Assembly (NCBI GenBank): GCA_965214995.1 | Contig: CBDCCT010000002.1 | Location: forward strand, 5,766,001 to 5,830,000 | DNA length: 64,000 nucleotides | Source: CBDCCT01 sp965214995 | GTDB taxonomy: Bacteria; Deinococcota; Deinococci; Deinococcales; Trueperaceae | Direction of reading: 5' to 3' | Part shown: positions 44,601 to 51,593 of the stretch, piece after piece | How positions within the stretch are numbered: position 1 is the stretch's first letter | Layout: each line of letters opens with the position of its first letter | Program-made: the position numbers and the translations under genes | Notes under the pieces: model-generated | What the model was told of the DNA's origin: nothing | Database searches by the model: none | The model's input: only the letters and a program-made list of their open reading frames with translations

Positions 44601-44854
44601 TAGCGACTGCCAAACGACAGCACGTGACGCGCCCTGGCGAGCTTTTCCCGTTTACCCTTCTCGTCCAAAACGATATGTCCAGTTAGAAGACCCCACAGGG
44701 CACCCGCTGTTTCTTCGGGCGCTATCTGTTTGAGGAGGGTAAGTCCGAGTTCGACCTGACAAAATAGGACGGGCGTACAAGGTTGCGGGTCACTCTCAAG
44801 GAGCTCCTTGAGCCTTTTTGAAAGGGGCAGATGCCAGCGTGAGCGCTCACGCAT
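41669..44854 (-). CDS. DinG-like superfamily 2 helicase of the pPIWI_RE system
   Basis: This 1061-residue helicase is expected to unwind DNA for the PIWI-like protein. Walker A is 'GMVSSGKSTL' (about residues 246-255) and the DEAD box is in 'DLVIVDEADRVQ' (about 429-432). Between them are cysteines at about 333, 352, 370-371 and 377, where DinG/XPD helicases bind an iron-sulphur cluster. Motifs V-VI are in 'VLVAPLLAVERGHNILN' and 'WQVIGRLVRGGQAAHVYFCDGAFIP'. The last matches the pPIWI_RE_Z-containing helicases. It overlaps the nuclease gene upstream and the PIWI gene downstream by 8 bases each, so the three are made together. Confidence 0.87.
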   Translation of the reverse strand: MRERSRWHLPLSKRLKELLESDPQPCTPVLFCQVELGLTLLKQIAPEETAGALWGLLTGHIVLDEKGKREKLARARHVLSFGSRYVWEKALENYKSVELSLRLYSFEGDSFEHREVSLCADRIKHYQQVLSHPLPYSQREVLWAETGSYTFSVKQQPYEIALAEAHLQEEPGKHLLRKDKCKPPVTVSWKELEQTAIQMDEQDVLAARAPRNWEKRISKVRWQIYDKGLLLESETFTLEAMCHVIGMVSSGKSTLMDVLAVHMAKQKKRVTVVLNDVVSVLERVELYERYGVGAAPMLGKSDREGHINRLHRTQRNLSLTSRDPRARWVSPFCPLDALVNTARPLELKDAPCQTLTKVEKEPKKHPKRYCCPLWRACPRFEADRHLVSADIWVATPASLVYAGVPKQQNRESLRYLELALRQSDLVIVDEADRVQRGLDQIFAPNQVIVDREGRSLLGGLQAKVNPVLDQKGRSQLKNKEVESWVMLHDVAQIASKRLYALVYQNTHDVGQREDDLKRYLGTLPFNGVTLSQRLVETWFGEEEDAGGLLDHFEKAINDPLGEKENGELTGISRELLTYSSFTATRSKLEDFLKTHTKLQEAQLEKAAIKLELFLLTCILTNRLEKLLSQWPHIEEVLAVDNELSGRPPRDYMALVPTSPMGNILALQFTQVDEGLGDLRYLRCAGVGRYLLLNLHELFVGDEFANPHVLLLSGTSWAGASPNYHVQVPVTGVLRAPDEEVTAIAESRFEFTSLGGGPVRVSGSRGGVRENALAELIHRLMRKSDISGRSLLDAHLNELPESRQRALVLTGSYEETEHVFREICRVRPDWQNEVRFLQADKDGDKGEKQVLWYDQDRGLRRGVVDTFATTGAKVLVAPLLAVERGHNILNSEGYAAIGAAYFLVRPHPRPNELDYALHSINRWAIDELQKPVEGSLEQAAKDKRRRAFQRWIGLLKTQLRYADLADKKSDQVAVTWNLLVPIWQVIGRLVRGGQAAHVYFCDGAFIPRREDGSLDREASLLLNMLEVLRPYCEGDAEDAELVKALYSPLYHALSNLKGVPNG

Positions 44855-45914
44855 GGCGCTTTTTCACCCGCCGCAGGAACTCTTTGGCAAATAGAGCCGT
44901 CGTCTGGGGAGCCAGCGCGCTGTGCCGCTTAAAGACACTCAGGTAGCGTTCCGTTTTCCGCCTGTCGGGAAAAACAAAGAAAGCCTTGTCAAACTTTGGT
45001 GTTGGGGGCAAAGCAGAAACACGTTTAGCAAGCAAATAGGGGTTTGCCCAATCTTTGACATCTACCGCCCAAACTTCACCATCGGCGAACTGAATACGGA
45101 GGTCGTAAGCGTCGTAGTTGGGCCACAACTCTACTCTCAGATTTAGCTTCTCGAGTTTAGTTGCAAGTTCGAGTTCGGCCAAGCCCGGTTTAAAGACGTA
45201 GCGCCTCAACCCACGCTTGAGCCGTAAAACTGTGTCTTTAGTACTGACGGGAAGTCCTCGAGGAGACTTTTGGGGCGTTACACAATGAGTTTCGCAGTGG
45301 GTTTCGCAACACCAACCGTCACGCATGAGTTGCAACAGGTCTCCGCAGATTTCACAGCGCCAGTAACTTCCCTTGTAGCGGTGGAGGGTGGGAACCTCTT
45401 CGTAAGCCTTGGAAAGTACCGGCTTTAACCTTCTGAGTTCAGGCGCAAGACGCTGCAAGTCGAATGACTCGATAAGCGGGTTTTCAATGAGAAACTGCCT
45501 GAACGCCCTGTACAGCTCCGGCTCGCCAGCATTCCGAGCGGTAGAAAGCGCCTCGCCGATAACGTCCCATTCTGTTAGCTCCGCCTCGACGTCGGGGTTA
45601 TCCAGGGCCAACTCCAGACACGTCTCGGTAAGGTAGCCATCCTCGAGCAGTGACGCACGGAGCAGTTCATCAGGCAAGGCTAAACACCACTGCCTTAAGG
45701 GTTTATTGGCTAAGTTCAGAAAATCCCAGATACTTTTGGGGGGTTCCAGCTTTTGCTCAATGGCGCTTAACGTCAGGCGGTTGAGTCCGCGAGTGAGGGG
45801 CAAATTATAGGGTAGGTGCAGGTTCTGGTCAGCCTCTAGGCTCGAGTCCAAAAGAGACAGCCCACTGGCTAGGTAGCTCAAAGTAACAAAGTCTTTGTCA
45901 AGCGAGAATTTCAT
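44847..45914 (-). CDS. Zinc-ribbon restriction-type nuclease of the pPIWI_RE system (pPIWI_RE_Y plus REase)
   Basis: This 355-residue protein is the first gene of the leftward pPIWI_RE operon. An alpha-helical N-terminal domain of about 180 residues (pPIWI_RE_Y-like) is followed by a zinc ribbon 'RCEICGDLLQLMRDGWCCETHC' (C187, C190, C202, C203 and following). A restriction-endonuclease fold follows, with an acidic helix (E247/E249), D271 in 'YDLRIQF' and D285-V-K287 in 'AVDVKDW', giving a complete PD-(D/E)xK site. The ribbon contains a tandem CETH repeat. It starts at ATG 45914, seven bases after its -10, without a ribosome site. It would cut DNA selected by the PIWI-like protein, which is inferred from family papers. 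Confidence 0.85.
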   Translation of the reverse strand: MKFSLDKDFVTLSYLASGLSLLDSSLEADQNLHLPYNLPLTRGLNRLTLSAIEQKLEPPKSIWDFLNLANKPLRQWCLALPDELLRASLLEDGYLTETCLELALDNPDVEAELTEWDVIGEALSTARNAGEPELYRAFRQFLIENPLIESFDLQRLAPELRRLKPVLSKAYEEVPTLHRYKGSYWRCEICGDLLQLMRDGWCCETHCETHCVTPQKSPRGLPVSTKDTVLRLKRGLRRYVFKPGLAELELATKLEKLNLRVELWPNYDAYDLRIQFADGEVWAVDVKDWANPYLLAKRVSALPPTPKFDKAFFVFPDRRKTERYLSVFKRHSALAPQTTALFAKEFLRRVKKRHA

Positions 45915-45921
45915 CCCCGAG

Positions 45922-45950
45922 GTTTTACCATCTTCAGATGCTTATGTCAA
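45922..45950 (-). promoter_or_regulatory. Leaderless promoter of the pPIWI_RE operon (TTGACA-17-TAAAAC)
   Basis: On the minus strand a perfect -35 TTGACA (45950-45945), 17 bases, then TAAAAC (45927-45922) ends seven bases before ATG 45914. The transcript should begin at or next to the start codon. Confidence 0.7.
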
Positions 45951-45973
45951 ACTCGCAAAACTTGTTTATTTCA

Positions 45974-46002
45974 TTGACATTGCATTCGGTGCAGCTTATA
46001 CT
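45974..46002 (+). promoter_or_regulatory. Leaderless promoter of the XRE-ImmA pair (TTGACA-17-TATACT)
   Basis: TTGACA (45974-45979), 17 bases, then TATACT (45997-46002) is the best promoter in the window. The start codon GTG 46010 follows after seven bases with no ribosome site. Its -35 is mirrored by that of the pPIWI_RE promoter, making ATGTCAA...TTGACAT arms around 23 bases, where a regulator could sit. Confidence 0.8.
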
Positions 46003-46009
46003 GACCCAA

Positions 46010-46342
46010 GTGAATTCATTTAAGTCCGTTTATAAGTTGGTTAGCGCGAAGCTAAAGAACCGCCGCCTGGAACTAGAGTTGACTCAAGAAGACGTCGTTA
46101 TGCGAACAGACCTTACACGCACTTCTCTAGCCAATATCGAAGCGGGCCGCCAAAACCCTCCCCTTCACGTCATCTACCAGCTTTGCGAGGTGTTGGATAT
46201 GGAGCCCAAAGATATACTCCCTTATAAAAACGAGCTGGTTCAAACGAAGACGCTAACCCTCTCTTTAAATCAAGAGTTAGAGTTGCCCCCACTGGCGGCG
46301 CAGGTGCTCGAGGCGATGCTAAGAGAGCCAGAAAATGGCTAG
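46010..46342 (+). CDS. XRE-family helix-turn-helix regulator
   Basis: This 110-residue protein has a Cro/C1-type DNA-binding domain at about residues 10-66 ('LKNRRLELELTQEDVVMRTDLTRTSLANIEAGRQNPPL') and a short C-terminal tail. The frame is open from 45938, but that start would lie upstream of a near-consensus promoter. GTG 46010, placed right after the -10, gives the usual domain position. The stop overlaps the metallopeptidase start by 8 bases. It is divergent from the pPIWI_RE operon and most likely represses it and itself, with relief by the ImmA-type protein, as in ImmR/ImmA of ICEBs1. That link is inference. Confidence 0.82.
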   Translation: MNSFKSVYKLVSAKLKNRRLELELTQEDVVMRTDLTRTSLANIEAGRQNPPLHVIYQLCEVLDMEPKDILPYKNELVQTKTLTLSLNQELELPPLAAQVLEAMLREPENG

Positions 46343-46835
46343 AATCGAGCGTGCCGTTATGAAAGCTTTGGGCAAATTGCCGAAACCCCCCATCCATGTT
46401 CAGGCCATCGTCCAGGACAAGTTCGGCATCGCTTTACGCCTTGTCCCTATGGAGAGCGACGTCGCGGGCATGTTGGTTATCAAACAAGGTAGTGCTGCTA
46501 TAGCCGTCAACAGTGAACACAGTTTGGCAAGGCAACGCTTTACCCTGGCTCACGAGTTAGGACACTACTTGCTTCATGCAAACAAGCAGCACGTTTTTGT
46601 AGACGCGCCTTTTTATAGGGACAGAACCTCCTCACTGGGTACAGAAAAATTAGAAGTCGAGGCCAATGCTTTCGCCTCAGCCCTCTTAATGCCTGAAATG
46701 CTGATTAGGGAAGATGTGAAGTCCCCTGTTGACCCCTTGAATGAAGCTCAATTACAACGTCTGGCTCACCGTTATGAGGTGAGTATACAAGCCCTGGTTT
46801 ACAGGCTTATGCGTTTAGGTTTGATGGCTGAGTAG
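46335..46835 (+). CDS. ImmA/IrrE-family zinc metallopeptidase
   Basis: This 166-residue protein has the metalloprotease motif 'LAHELGHYLLH' (H73, E74, H77) and the third ligand region 'EVEANAFASALLMP' (E109). ImmA cleaves its partner repressor to switch on a mobile element, and IrrE/PprI of Deinococcus cleaves DdrO after radiation damage. Here the gene overlaps an XRE regulator by 8 bases, so cleavage of that regulator is the simplest model. The signal that activates it could be DNA damage or invasion. It is too short and too far from the IrrE three-domain plan to be PprI itself. Confidence 0.88.
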   Translation: MARIERAVMKALGKLPKPPIHVQAIVQDKFGIALRLVPMESDVAGMLVIKQGSAAIAVNSEHSLARQRFTLAHELGHYLLHANKQHVFVDAPFYRDRTSSLGTEKLEVEANAFASALLMPEMLIREDVKSPVDPLNEAQLQRLAHRYEVSIQALVYRLMRLGLMAE

Positions 46836-47090
46836 GGGCTCAAGTATTAACCGGTAGGTGGGGTTGGAAACTGTTTCAGCCTTAGAGAGCAGTAAAGTGC
46901 AAAACTATCTGCGTGGGCTCGGCCGAACACGCCTAACAACTTGTGCGGGTTCACTGCCCCTGGCGCTAATGCTCGAGCTAAACAAAAAGTTACGGCTCCA
47001 CCTGGGGCTTTATTCAGTCCCGCTCGGGTGGTTTTGCCGCCCAGCTTCACGCTTACACTTTTGCCCCAACCCGTCCTCGCGCACGAACGT
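46836..47090. other. Intergenic region at the right edge of the defence block
   Basis: This is about 255 bases with no supported gene. A minus-strand frame resembles protein only superficially. A loose attC-like pair (GCCTAAC at 46931, GTTACGGC at 46989) was considered and rejected. No direct repeats matching the left edge of the block (38949-39087) were found by eye. Confidence 0.4.
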
Positions 47091-47119
47091 TTGATAAGTT
47101 CCCCGTCAACGGCTAGAGT
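47091..47119 (+). promoter_or_regulatory. Leaderless promoter of the seven-gene catabolic operon (TTGATA-17-TAGAGT)
   Basis: TTGATA (47091-47096), 17 bases, then TAGAGT (47114-47119). ATG 47125 follows after five bases. No ribosome site is present, and the spacing points to a leaderless mRNA. Confidence 0.7.
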
Positions 47120-47124
47120 GGGGA

Positions 47125-48213
47125 ATGAATCCCAAGGTCTCGTGCCCCAAAAGCATGACCCACGGTCCTTGCGGCGGCGTGACGCCCTCGGGCGCGTGCG
47201 AAGTGGATGGCGTTTTGCCCTGCCCCTATTTGAACGGCTTAGCCTCGCTGCCCTGGCGTCAGCCGACGATGCCCGAAAGGCGGTTCGTGCGCAGGGGTGA
47301 GGGGCGGCTCGAGCGCACCCTACGCTCAAACGGTTTCGCCGTCATCGCTGAGGCCTACACCCCCGACAGCGCCGACTTGGGCGGGCTTATCCAAACCTAC
47401 AGCCTTTTCAAGGATAAATTCACCGCCGTCAACATCGCCGAACACGCGCTGGCGAGCCCGCACGCCTCCACCCTCGCGGCGGCCTCTCTTTTTGAACAAC
47501 ACAGCGTCGAGGCCATCATCAACCTCACCTGCCGCGACCGCAACCGCATCGGCTTGCAGGGGGAGATTCTGGGCGCGGCAGCCCTGGGCGTCAAGAACCT
47601 CTTCTGCGTGACCGGTGACCATCCTGCGTTGGGCGACCACCCCGAGGCGAAGGCGGTTTTCGACCTGGATTCGTTGGAACTCATCGCCCTGGCAAAAAGG
47701 ATGCGGGACGAAAGCGTGCTGCTGAGCGGGCGAATCATCGAGCACCCGCCCCGCCTTTTCATCGGGGCCGCCGCCAACCCATTTACCCTTCCCTACGACC
47801 TACAAGCCGAACGCGTCGCCGCCAAGGTCGCCGCGGGCGCGGACTTTATCCAGACCCAGGGGATTTTCGACGTGGGAGGGTTTGAGGGGTTTGTGGCGCA
47901 ACTGCGCGACTTCGGTGCGCTCGAGCGCGCCTACCTCATCGCCGGGGTGGCGGTGGTGACGGGGCTCGAGCAGGCCCTATGGCTCCAGCACGAGGTGCCC
48001 GGCGCGCGCGTCCCCGACGAACTTATCAGGCGGTTTCGGACGACGCCGGAGCGCAGGCGGCGCGACTTCGGGCTCGCCTACGCCGCCGAGCTGGTAACGA
48101 GGTTGCGCGGCGTGGCGGGCGTGAGCGGCGCGCTGCTCTTTCCCCTGCACGGCGACGTCGCGTCGCTCCGAGAGGTGCTCGAGCGCATAAACTTACGAGG
48201 AGGTGACGGGTGA
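47125..48213 (+). CDS. Methylenetetrahydrofolate reductase-like protein with N-terminal cysteine motif
   Basis: This 362-residue protein is the first gene of the operon. Residues 7-34 carry 'CPKSMTHGPCGGV', 'GACEV' and 'CPY'. This cysteine pattern belongs to the MTHFR-C/MetV-like domain (PF12225 type), here placed at the N-terminus. The remainder is a MetF-like TIM barrel ('NLTCRDRNRIGLQGEILGAAALGVKNLFCVTGDHP', 'GADFIQTQGIFDV'). MetF enzymes move electrons between 5,10-methylene- and 5-methyl-tetrahydrofolate using flavin. In a degradative operon it may serve a C1 unit released from the substrate. That role, and whether it acts on folate at all, is inference. Confidence 0.8.
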   Translation: MNPKVSCPKSMTHGPCGGVTPSGACEVDGVLPCPYLNGLASLPWRQPTMPERRFVRRGEGRLERTLRSNGFAVIAEAYTPDSADLGGLIQTYSLFKDKFTAVNIAEHALASPHASTLAAASLFEQHSVEAIINLTCRDRNRIGLQGEILGAAALGVKNLFCVTGDHPALGDHPEAKAVFDLDSLELIALAKRMRDESVLLSGRIIEHPPRLFIGAAANPFTLPYDLQAERVAAKVAAGADFIQTQGIFDVGGFEGFVAQLRDFGALERAYLIAGVAVVTGLEQALWLQHEVPGARVPDELIRRFRTTPERRRRDFGLAYAAELVTRLRGVAGVSGALLFPLHGDVASLREVLERINLRGGDG

Positions 48214-48626
48214 CGCATTATCAGCCGACCTTAGAGGCTAGGCCCGAGGACGTGAGCGACGCTTTGCGCGCGCTCGTTGAGCGGCAAGCCCGGTCTTGGG
48301 AGGAGAACAGTTTTGAGCTGGCGGCGGACGACTGGCACCCGGAGGGCGTGCTGGTCTCGCCCGCTGGCCTTTGGCGCGCGGACGCGTTGAAAGAGGAGAT
48401 GGCGAAGTTCCACCGCGACTATACCGACCTTAGGGTAACGATAAAAAACCTCTTCGCCACGGCGGACGGCTCCCGTCTCGCCGTTGAGTGGGATTGGACG
48501 GTCACGCGCAGAACCGACGGCGCGCGCGGCACGACGCCCGACGCAATTATCGCCGATTTGGAAGGGGGCAAAATCCTCTCCTGGCGCGAGTATTTCGACC
48601 TGTCCGGTTCGGTCGAGGGGGCTTAG
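48210..48626 (+). CDS. SnoaL-like / nuclear transport factor 2-fold protein
   Basis: This 138-residue cytoplasmic protein has the NTF2/SnoaL cone-fold pattern, with a long N-terminal helix, 'DDWHPEGVLVSPAGLWRADALKEEMAKF' and the closing 'ILSWREYFDLSG', which is characteristic of SnoaL-like proteins. Such proteins act as small isomerases, hydrolases or accessory proteins. The function here is unknown. GTG 48210 overlaps the stop of the MTHFR-like gene by 4 bases, and the next gene begins 2 bases after its stop. Confidence 0.78.
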   Translation: MTHYQPTLEARPEDVSDALRALVERQARSWEENSFELAADDWHPEGVLVSPAGLWRADALKEEMAKFHRDYTDLRVTIKNLFATADGSRLAVEWDWTVTRRTDGARGTTPDAIIADLEGGKILSWREYFDLSGSVEGA

Positions 48627-48628
48627 GG

Positions 48629-49480
48629 ATGCTCGAGCCCTTCACCCTGCTTTTCGACGACGAGGCAAAGGGGGCGGCGGCCTTGCCCGAAAATCTACGC
48701 GCCGTCTACGGCGGCGACTGGCTTTTGCCCGAAGTCGACGGGCGGCCCTACACCTACGCGAACTTTGCGCTGTCGCGCGACGGGCGCGTTTCGTTCAACG
48801 TTCCGGGTCACTTAGGCGGCGGCGACGTGAGCGGGTTTAATGCCCACGACAGGTGGCTGATGGGCCTCTTGCGCGCGAGGGCCGACGCGGTGGTGGTGGG
48901 GGACAACACGCTGAGGCTCGAGCCCGACCACCTCTGGACCTGCGAGTACATTTTTCCTCAGAACGCCGAAGCTTTTACGGCTTTGCGCGAGGCGGAGAGC
49001 CGCAAGCCTCAGCCCGTCCAAGTTTTTTTGTCGCTCGAGGGTAACTTTGATGCTGAAGCCTCGGTTTTCTGCCAGCCTCACCTGGACGTTCTCATTGCGA
49101 CGACCTCGAGGGGCTACGAAAAGGCCCAGGCGCTACGCTGCGCTGCAAACGTCACGGTCCTAAATCTGGGTGAGGAGCGTGTTGACTTGAGCCGGTTTGT
49201 CAAAGTTCTCCACAGCGACTTTAGCGTCAACACCTTGCTCTGCGAAGGCGGGCCGAGGGTCTACGGCGGCTTTATCGCGGCGGGACTGATAGACGACGAG
49301 TTTTTGACGCTCTGCCCGACGGTCATCGGCAATCCTGTGGTCGCTGAGAATACCAGGCCGCGCCCCGGCCTTGTCGAAGGGACAGCCTTTAGGCCGGACG
49401 CTCCTCCTAAGTCCGTTCCCGAGAGTCTGCGCCGCGCCGGGGACCACCTCTTTTTGAAGTCCCGGTACATGTACCCGTGA
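48629..49480 (+). CDS. RibD C-terminal / dihydrofolate reductase-fold reductase
   Basis: This 283-residue protein has the DHFR-like fold of the RibD reductase domain. It has 'YTYANFALSRDGRVSF' at the substrate strand, 'LRARADAVVVGDNTLRLEPDHL' and the NADPH-side 'VNTLLCEGGPRVYGGFIAAGLIDD'. RibD reductases act on a pyrimidine intermediate of riboflavin synthesis, but the deaminase domain is absent. The context is catabolic, so a different ring or carbonyl compound is probable. A longer frame exists from 48488, but it would overlap the previous gene heavily. ATG 48629 is natural. Confidence 0.82.
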   Translation: MLEPFTLLFDDEAKGAAALPENLRAVYGGDWLLPEVDGRPYTYANFALSRDGRVSFNVPGHLGGGDVSGFNAHDRWLMGLLRARADAVVVGDNTLRLEPDHLWTCEYIFPQNAEAFTALREAESRKPQPVQVFLSLEGNFDAEASVFCQPHLDVLIATTSRGYEKAQALRCAANVTVLNLGEERVDLSRFVKVLHSDFSVNTLLCEGGPRVYGGFIAAGLIDDEFLTLCPTVIGNPVVAENTRPRPGLVEGTAFRPDAPPKSVPESLRRAGDHLFLKSRYMYP

Positions 49481-50829
49481 CGGTTACCGCCGAGGTACTG
49501 CGCGACCTTCGGACGGTGGTGGGCGCGCGCGGCGTCATGACCGACCCCAAGGTTCTTACCGCGATGTCGCAGGACCACTACTGGTTTTCACCTGTGCTCG
49601 AGCCCCAACTCAGGGAAAAACTCGCCGAGGTCATCGTGCAGCCGAACAGCGTGGCTGAACTCAAAGAGGTTGTCAAACTGGCCTACGCGCACAGTGTCCC
49701 GGTGACGACGCGCGGCAGCGGCACGGGCAACTACGGCCAGGGGATGCCGATGCGGGGCGGCGTGGTCTTGAGCACGCACGGGCTTAAACGTGTGCTCGAG
49801 CTGACCCCACATCACGCGCGGGTGCAGGCGGGCGTGAGGTTGGGAACGTTGGAGCGCGAAGCGCGTAAAGTGGGCGCGGAGTTGCGCATGTACCCGAGCA
49901 CCTTTGTGACCGCCACGGCGGGCGGCTTCCTGGCGGGCGGCGCGGGCGGCGTCGGCTCGGTCACCTGGGGCACGCTCTGGGACGAGGGCAACGTGCTCGC
50001 CGCGACCGTCATGACGGTCGAGCCGGAACCGCGCATCCTGAACATTGAAGGAGCCGAAGCCCTCCAAGGTGTGATTCACTCCTGCGGCCTCACCTGCGTG
50101 ATTATCGACCTGACGTTTGCGCTGGCCCCGGCCGAAGCCTGGCAGCAGTACGCGGTCACGTTCGACACTTTTGAGGACGCGCTGCATTTCGGCGAAAGGT
50201 TGGCTTATGACGACGGAATCAGAAAGCGCCTCGTCTCGCTCCACGAGTGGCCCATCCCCTCTTTTTTCGGAAAACTGGAGCGCGAGGGCATTGTCCGCGA
50301 CGGCAAGGCGCTCGCCCTGTTGGAACTCACCATGAACCCGGACGAGCTGGCGTCCATCATCCAGACCCACGGCGGCGAAAGGACCTGGCACGGCCCCTTT
50401 GAAACGTATCTCGGCGGCCCCGTTAAACTCTCGGACTTTTCCTGGAACCACACGACGCTTTGGGCTATCAAGACCGATCCAACCATCACCTACTTGCAAG
50501 ATGCGTATGACCGCGGGCGTGTCTTAGAGCAACTCCACCAGCGCAAAGCCAAATTTGAAGGCGAACTCCTGCACCACATCGAGTTCATGCGCTTTGGCGG
50601 CCCGCCCTACCCGCAGGGGATGACGCTGGTGCGTTTTCAAAACGAGGCGCGCTTACGTGAGATTCAAGCCTTCACCGAAACCATCGGCATGAGCGACGCC
50701 GACGCGCACAGCCACAAGCTGGACGACGACGTGCGCTGGAACGGCGCGCCGATTCTGGACGCCAAACGCCGCTGGGACCCCAAGGGGCTTCTCAATCCGG
50801 GGCATTTGAACGCCGATAAGGAAGCGTGA
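49477..50829 (+). CDS. FAD-binding oxidoreductase (PCMH-type, GlcD-like)
   Basis: This 450-residue flavoenzyme is of the vanillyl-alcohol-oxidase/glycolate-oxidase group. The FAD domain has 'PNSVAELKEVVKLAYAHSVPV', 'TTRGSGTGNYGQGMPMRGGVV' and 'AGGFLAGGAGGVGSVTWGTL', and the C-terminus ends with the typical 'RRWDPKGLLNPGHLN'. It oxidises an alcohol, hydroxy acid or amine. GTG 49477 overlaps the RibD-like gene by 4 bases. Its place before hydrolases suggests it prepares the ring or a side chain, which is inference. Confidence 0.86.
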   Translation: MTVTAEVLRDLRTVVGARGVMTDPKVLTAMSQDHYWFSPVLEPQLREKLAEVIVQPNSVAELKEVVKLAYAHSVPVTTRGSGTGNYGQGMPMRGGVVLSTHGLKRVLELTPHHARVQAGVRLGTLEREARKVGAELRMYPSTFVTATAGGFLAGGAGGVGSVTWGTLWDEGNVLAATVMTVEPEPRILNIEGAEALQGVIHSCGLTCVIIDLTFALAPAEAWQQYAVTFDTFEDALHFGERLAYDDGIRKRLVSLHEWPIPSFFGKLEREGIVRDGKALALLELTMNPDELASIIQTHGGERTWHGPFETYLGGPVKLSDFSWNHTTLWAIKTDPTITYLQDAYDRGRVLEQLHQRKAKFEGELLHHIEFMRFGGPPYPQGMTLVRFQNEARLREIQAFTETIGMSDADAHSHKLDDDVRWNGAPILDAKRRWDPKGLLNPGHLNADKEA

Positions 50830-51593
50830 CGCGGCAGCTTTCCCACCTCACCTGGACCGACGTTCGTGACTTGGACAAAACGCAGGGCGTCGTCATCTTA
50901 CCGGTCGGCGCGGTTGAGCAGCACGGCCCCCACCTGCCCCTCGTCACCGACACGGTGCAGGTGACGCGGGTGCTGAACGCGGCCTTGGAACGCCTCCCGG
51001 GAGGGATCGCCGCCTGGGCGCTGCCCGCGCTTCCCTACGGAAAAAGCAACGAGCACGCGGGCTTTCCGGGCACGGTGAGCCTGTCCGCGGACACGCTCCG
51101 GGCAATTCTTTTCGATATTGCCGCTAGCGTTCAACAAGCGGGATTCAGACGTTTAGCTTTTCTTAACGGGCACGGTGGCAACGTGGCGACCCTGGACACC
51201 GCCGCGCGGGACATCCGTGCGGCCACGGGGTTAACTTGTTTTTGCGTCCAGCCGAGCTTCTGGTTGGGACCGCCCTTCAAAATCTCAGACGACGAGGCCC
51301 GCTTTGGCGTTCATGCGGGCGAGTTGGAAACCTCGCTGATGCTGGCGCTTGCTCCTTCCCTCGTCCGACCGGAGCGCGCCGTCGCCCACTTTCCCGAGTT
51401 TCCCGAGGGCGAGCTTCACCTCTTCGGCGCGGCCTCGGTCGCCTGGCTGACGCGCGACTGGAGCGAAACGGGCGTGTTCGGCGACGCTACAGTCGGCACC
51501 GCCGAGAAAGGCCGCGCGCTGCTCGACAACGCCGCCGAACGTTTGGCCCGCCTCATCACCGAGATGAGCACCTTTGAGGTGGCGCGTGGCTGA
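50826..51593 (+). CDS. Creatininase-family amidohydrolase
   Basis: This 255-residue protein is a creatininase fold enzyme with the full metal motifs 'GAVEQHGPHLPLVTDT' near residue 28, 'LNGHGGNV' near 115 and 'GVHAGELETSLML' near 160. Family members open cyclic amides (creatinine, riboflavin-pathway formamides, mycofactocin or pterin-like substrates). GTG 50826 overlaps the previous gene by 4 bases and has AAGGAA upstream. In this operon it is the best candidate for ring opening. Confidence 0.88.
   Translation: MTRQLSHLTWTDVRDLDKTQGVVILPVGAVEQHGPHLPLVTDTVQVTRVLNAALERLPGGIAAWALPALPYGKSNEHAGFPGTVSLSADTLRAILFDIAASVQQAGFRRLAFLNGHGGNVATLDTAARDIRAATGLTCFCVQPSFWLGPPFKISDDEARFGVHAGELETSLMLALAPSLVRPERAVAHFPEFPEGELHLFGAASVAWLTRDWSETGVFGDATVGTAEKGRALLDNAAERLARLITEMSTFEVARG

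Noticed and set aside
46335..46835. Assignment of the metallopeptidase as IrrE/PprI, the Deinococcus radiation-response switch
   Set aside because: At 166 residues it lacks the longer domain plan of PprI, and it is coupled to its own XRE partner beside a defence system.
46931..46996. attC-like pair (GCCTAAC ... GTTACGGC) next to the defence block, hinting at an integron cassette
   Set aside because: The right core does not fit GTTRRRY, the inner sites are not symmetrical, and no integrase or second attC is visible.
46847..47329. 160-codon minus-strand frame that might be a transposase remnant
   Set aside because: It overlaps the start and Cys motif of a well-supported plus-strand gene and its promoter. 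It has no DDE motif or terminal repeats and its residues are biased as expected for an antisense shadow.
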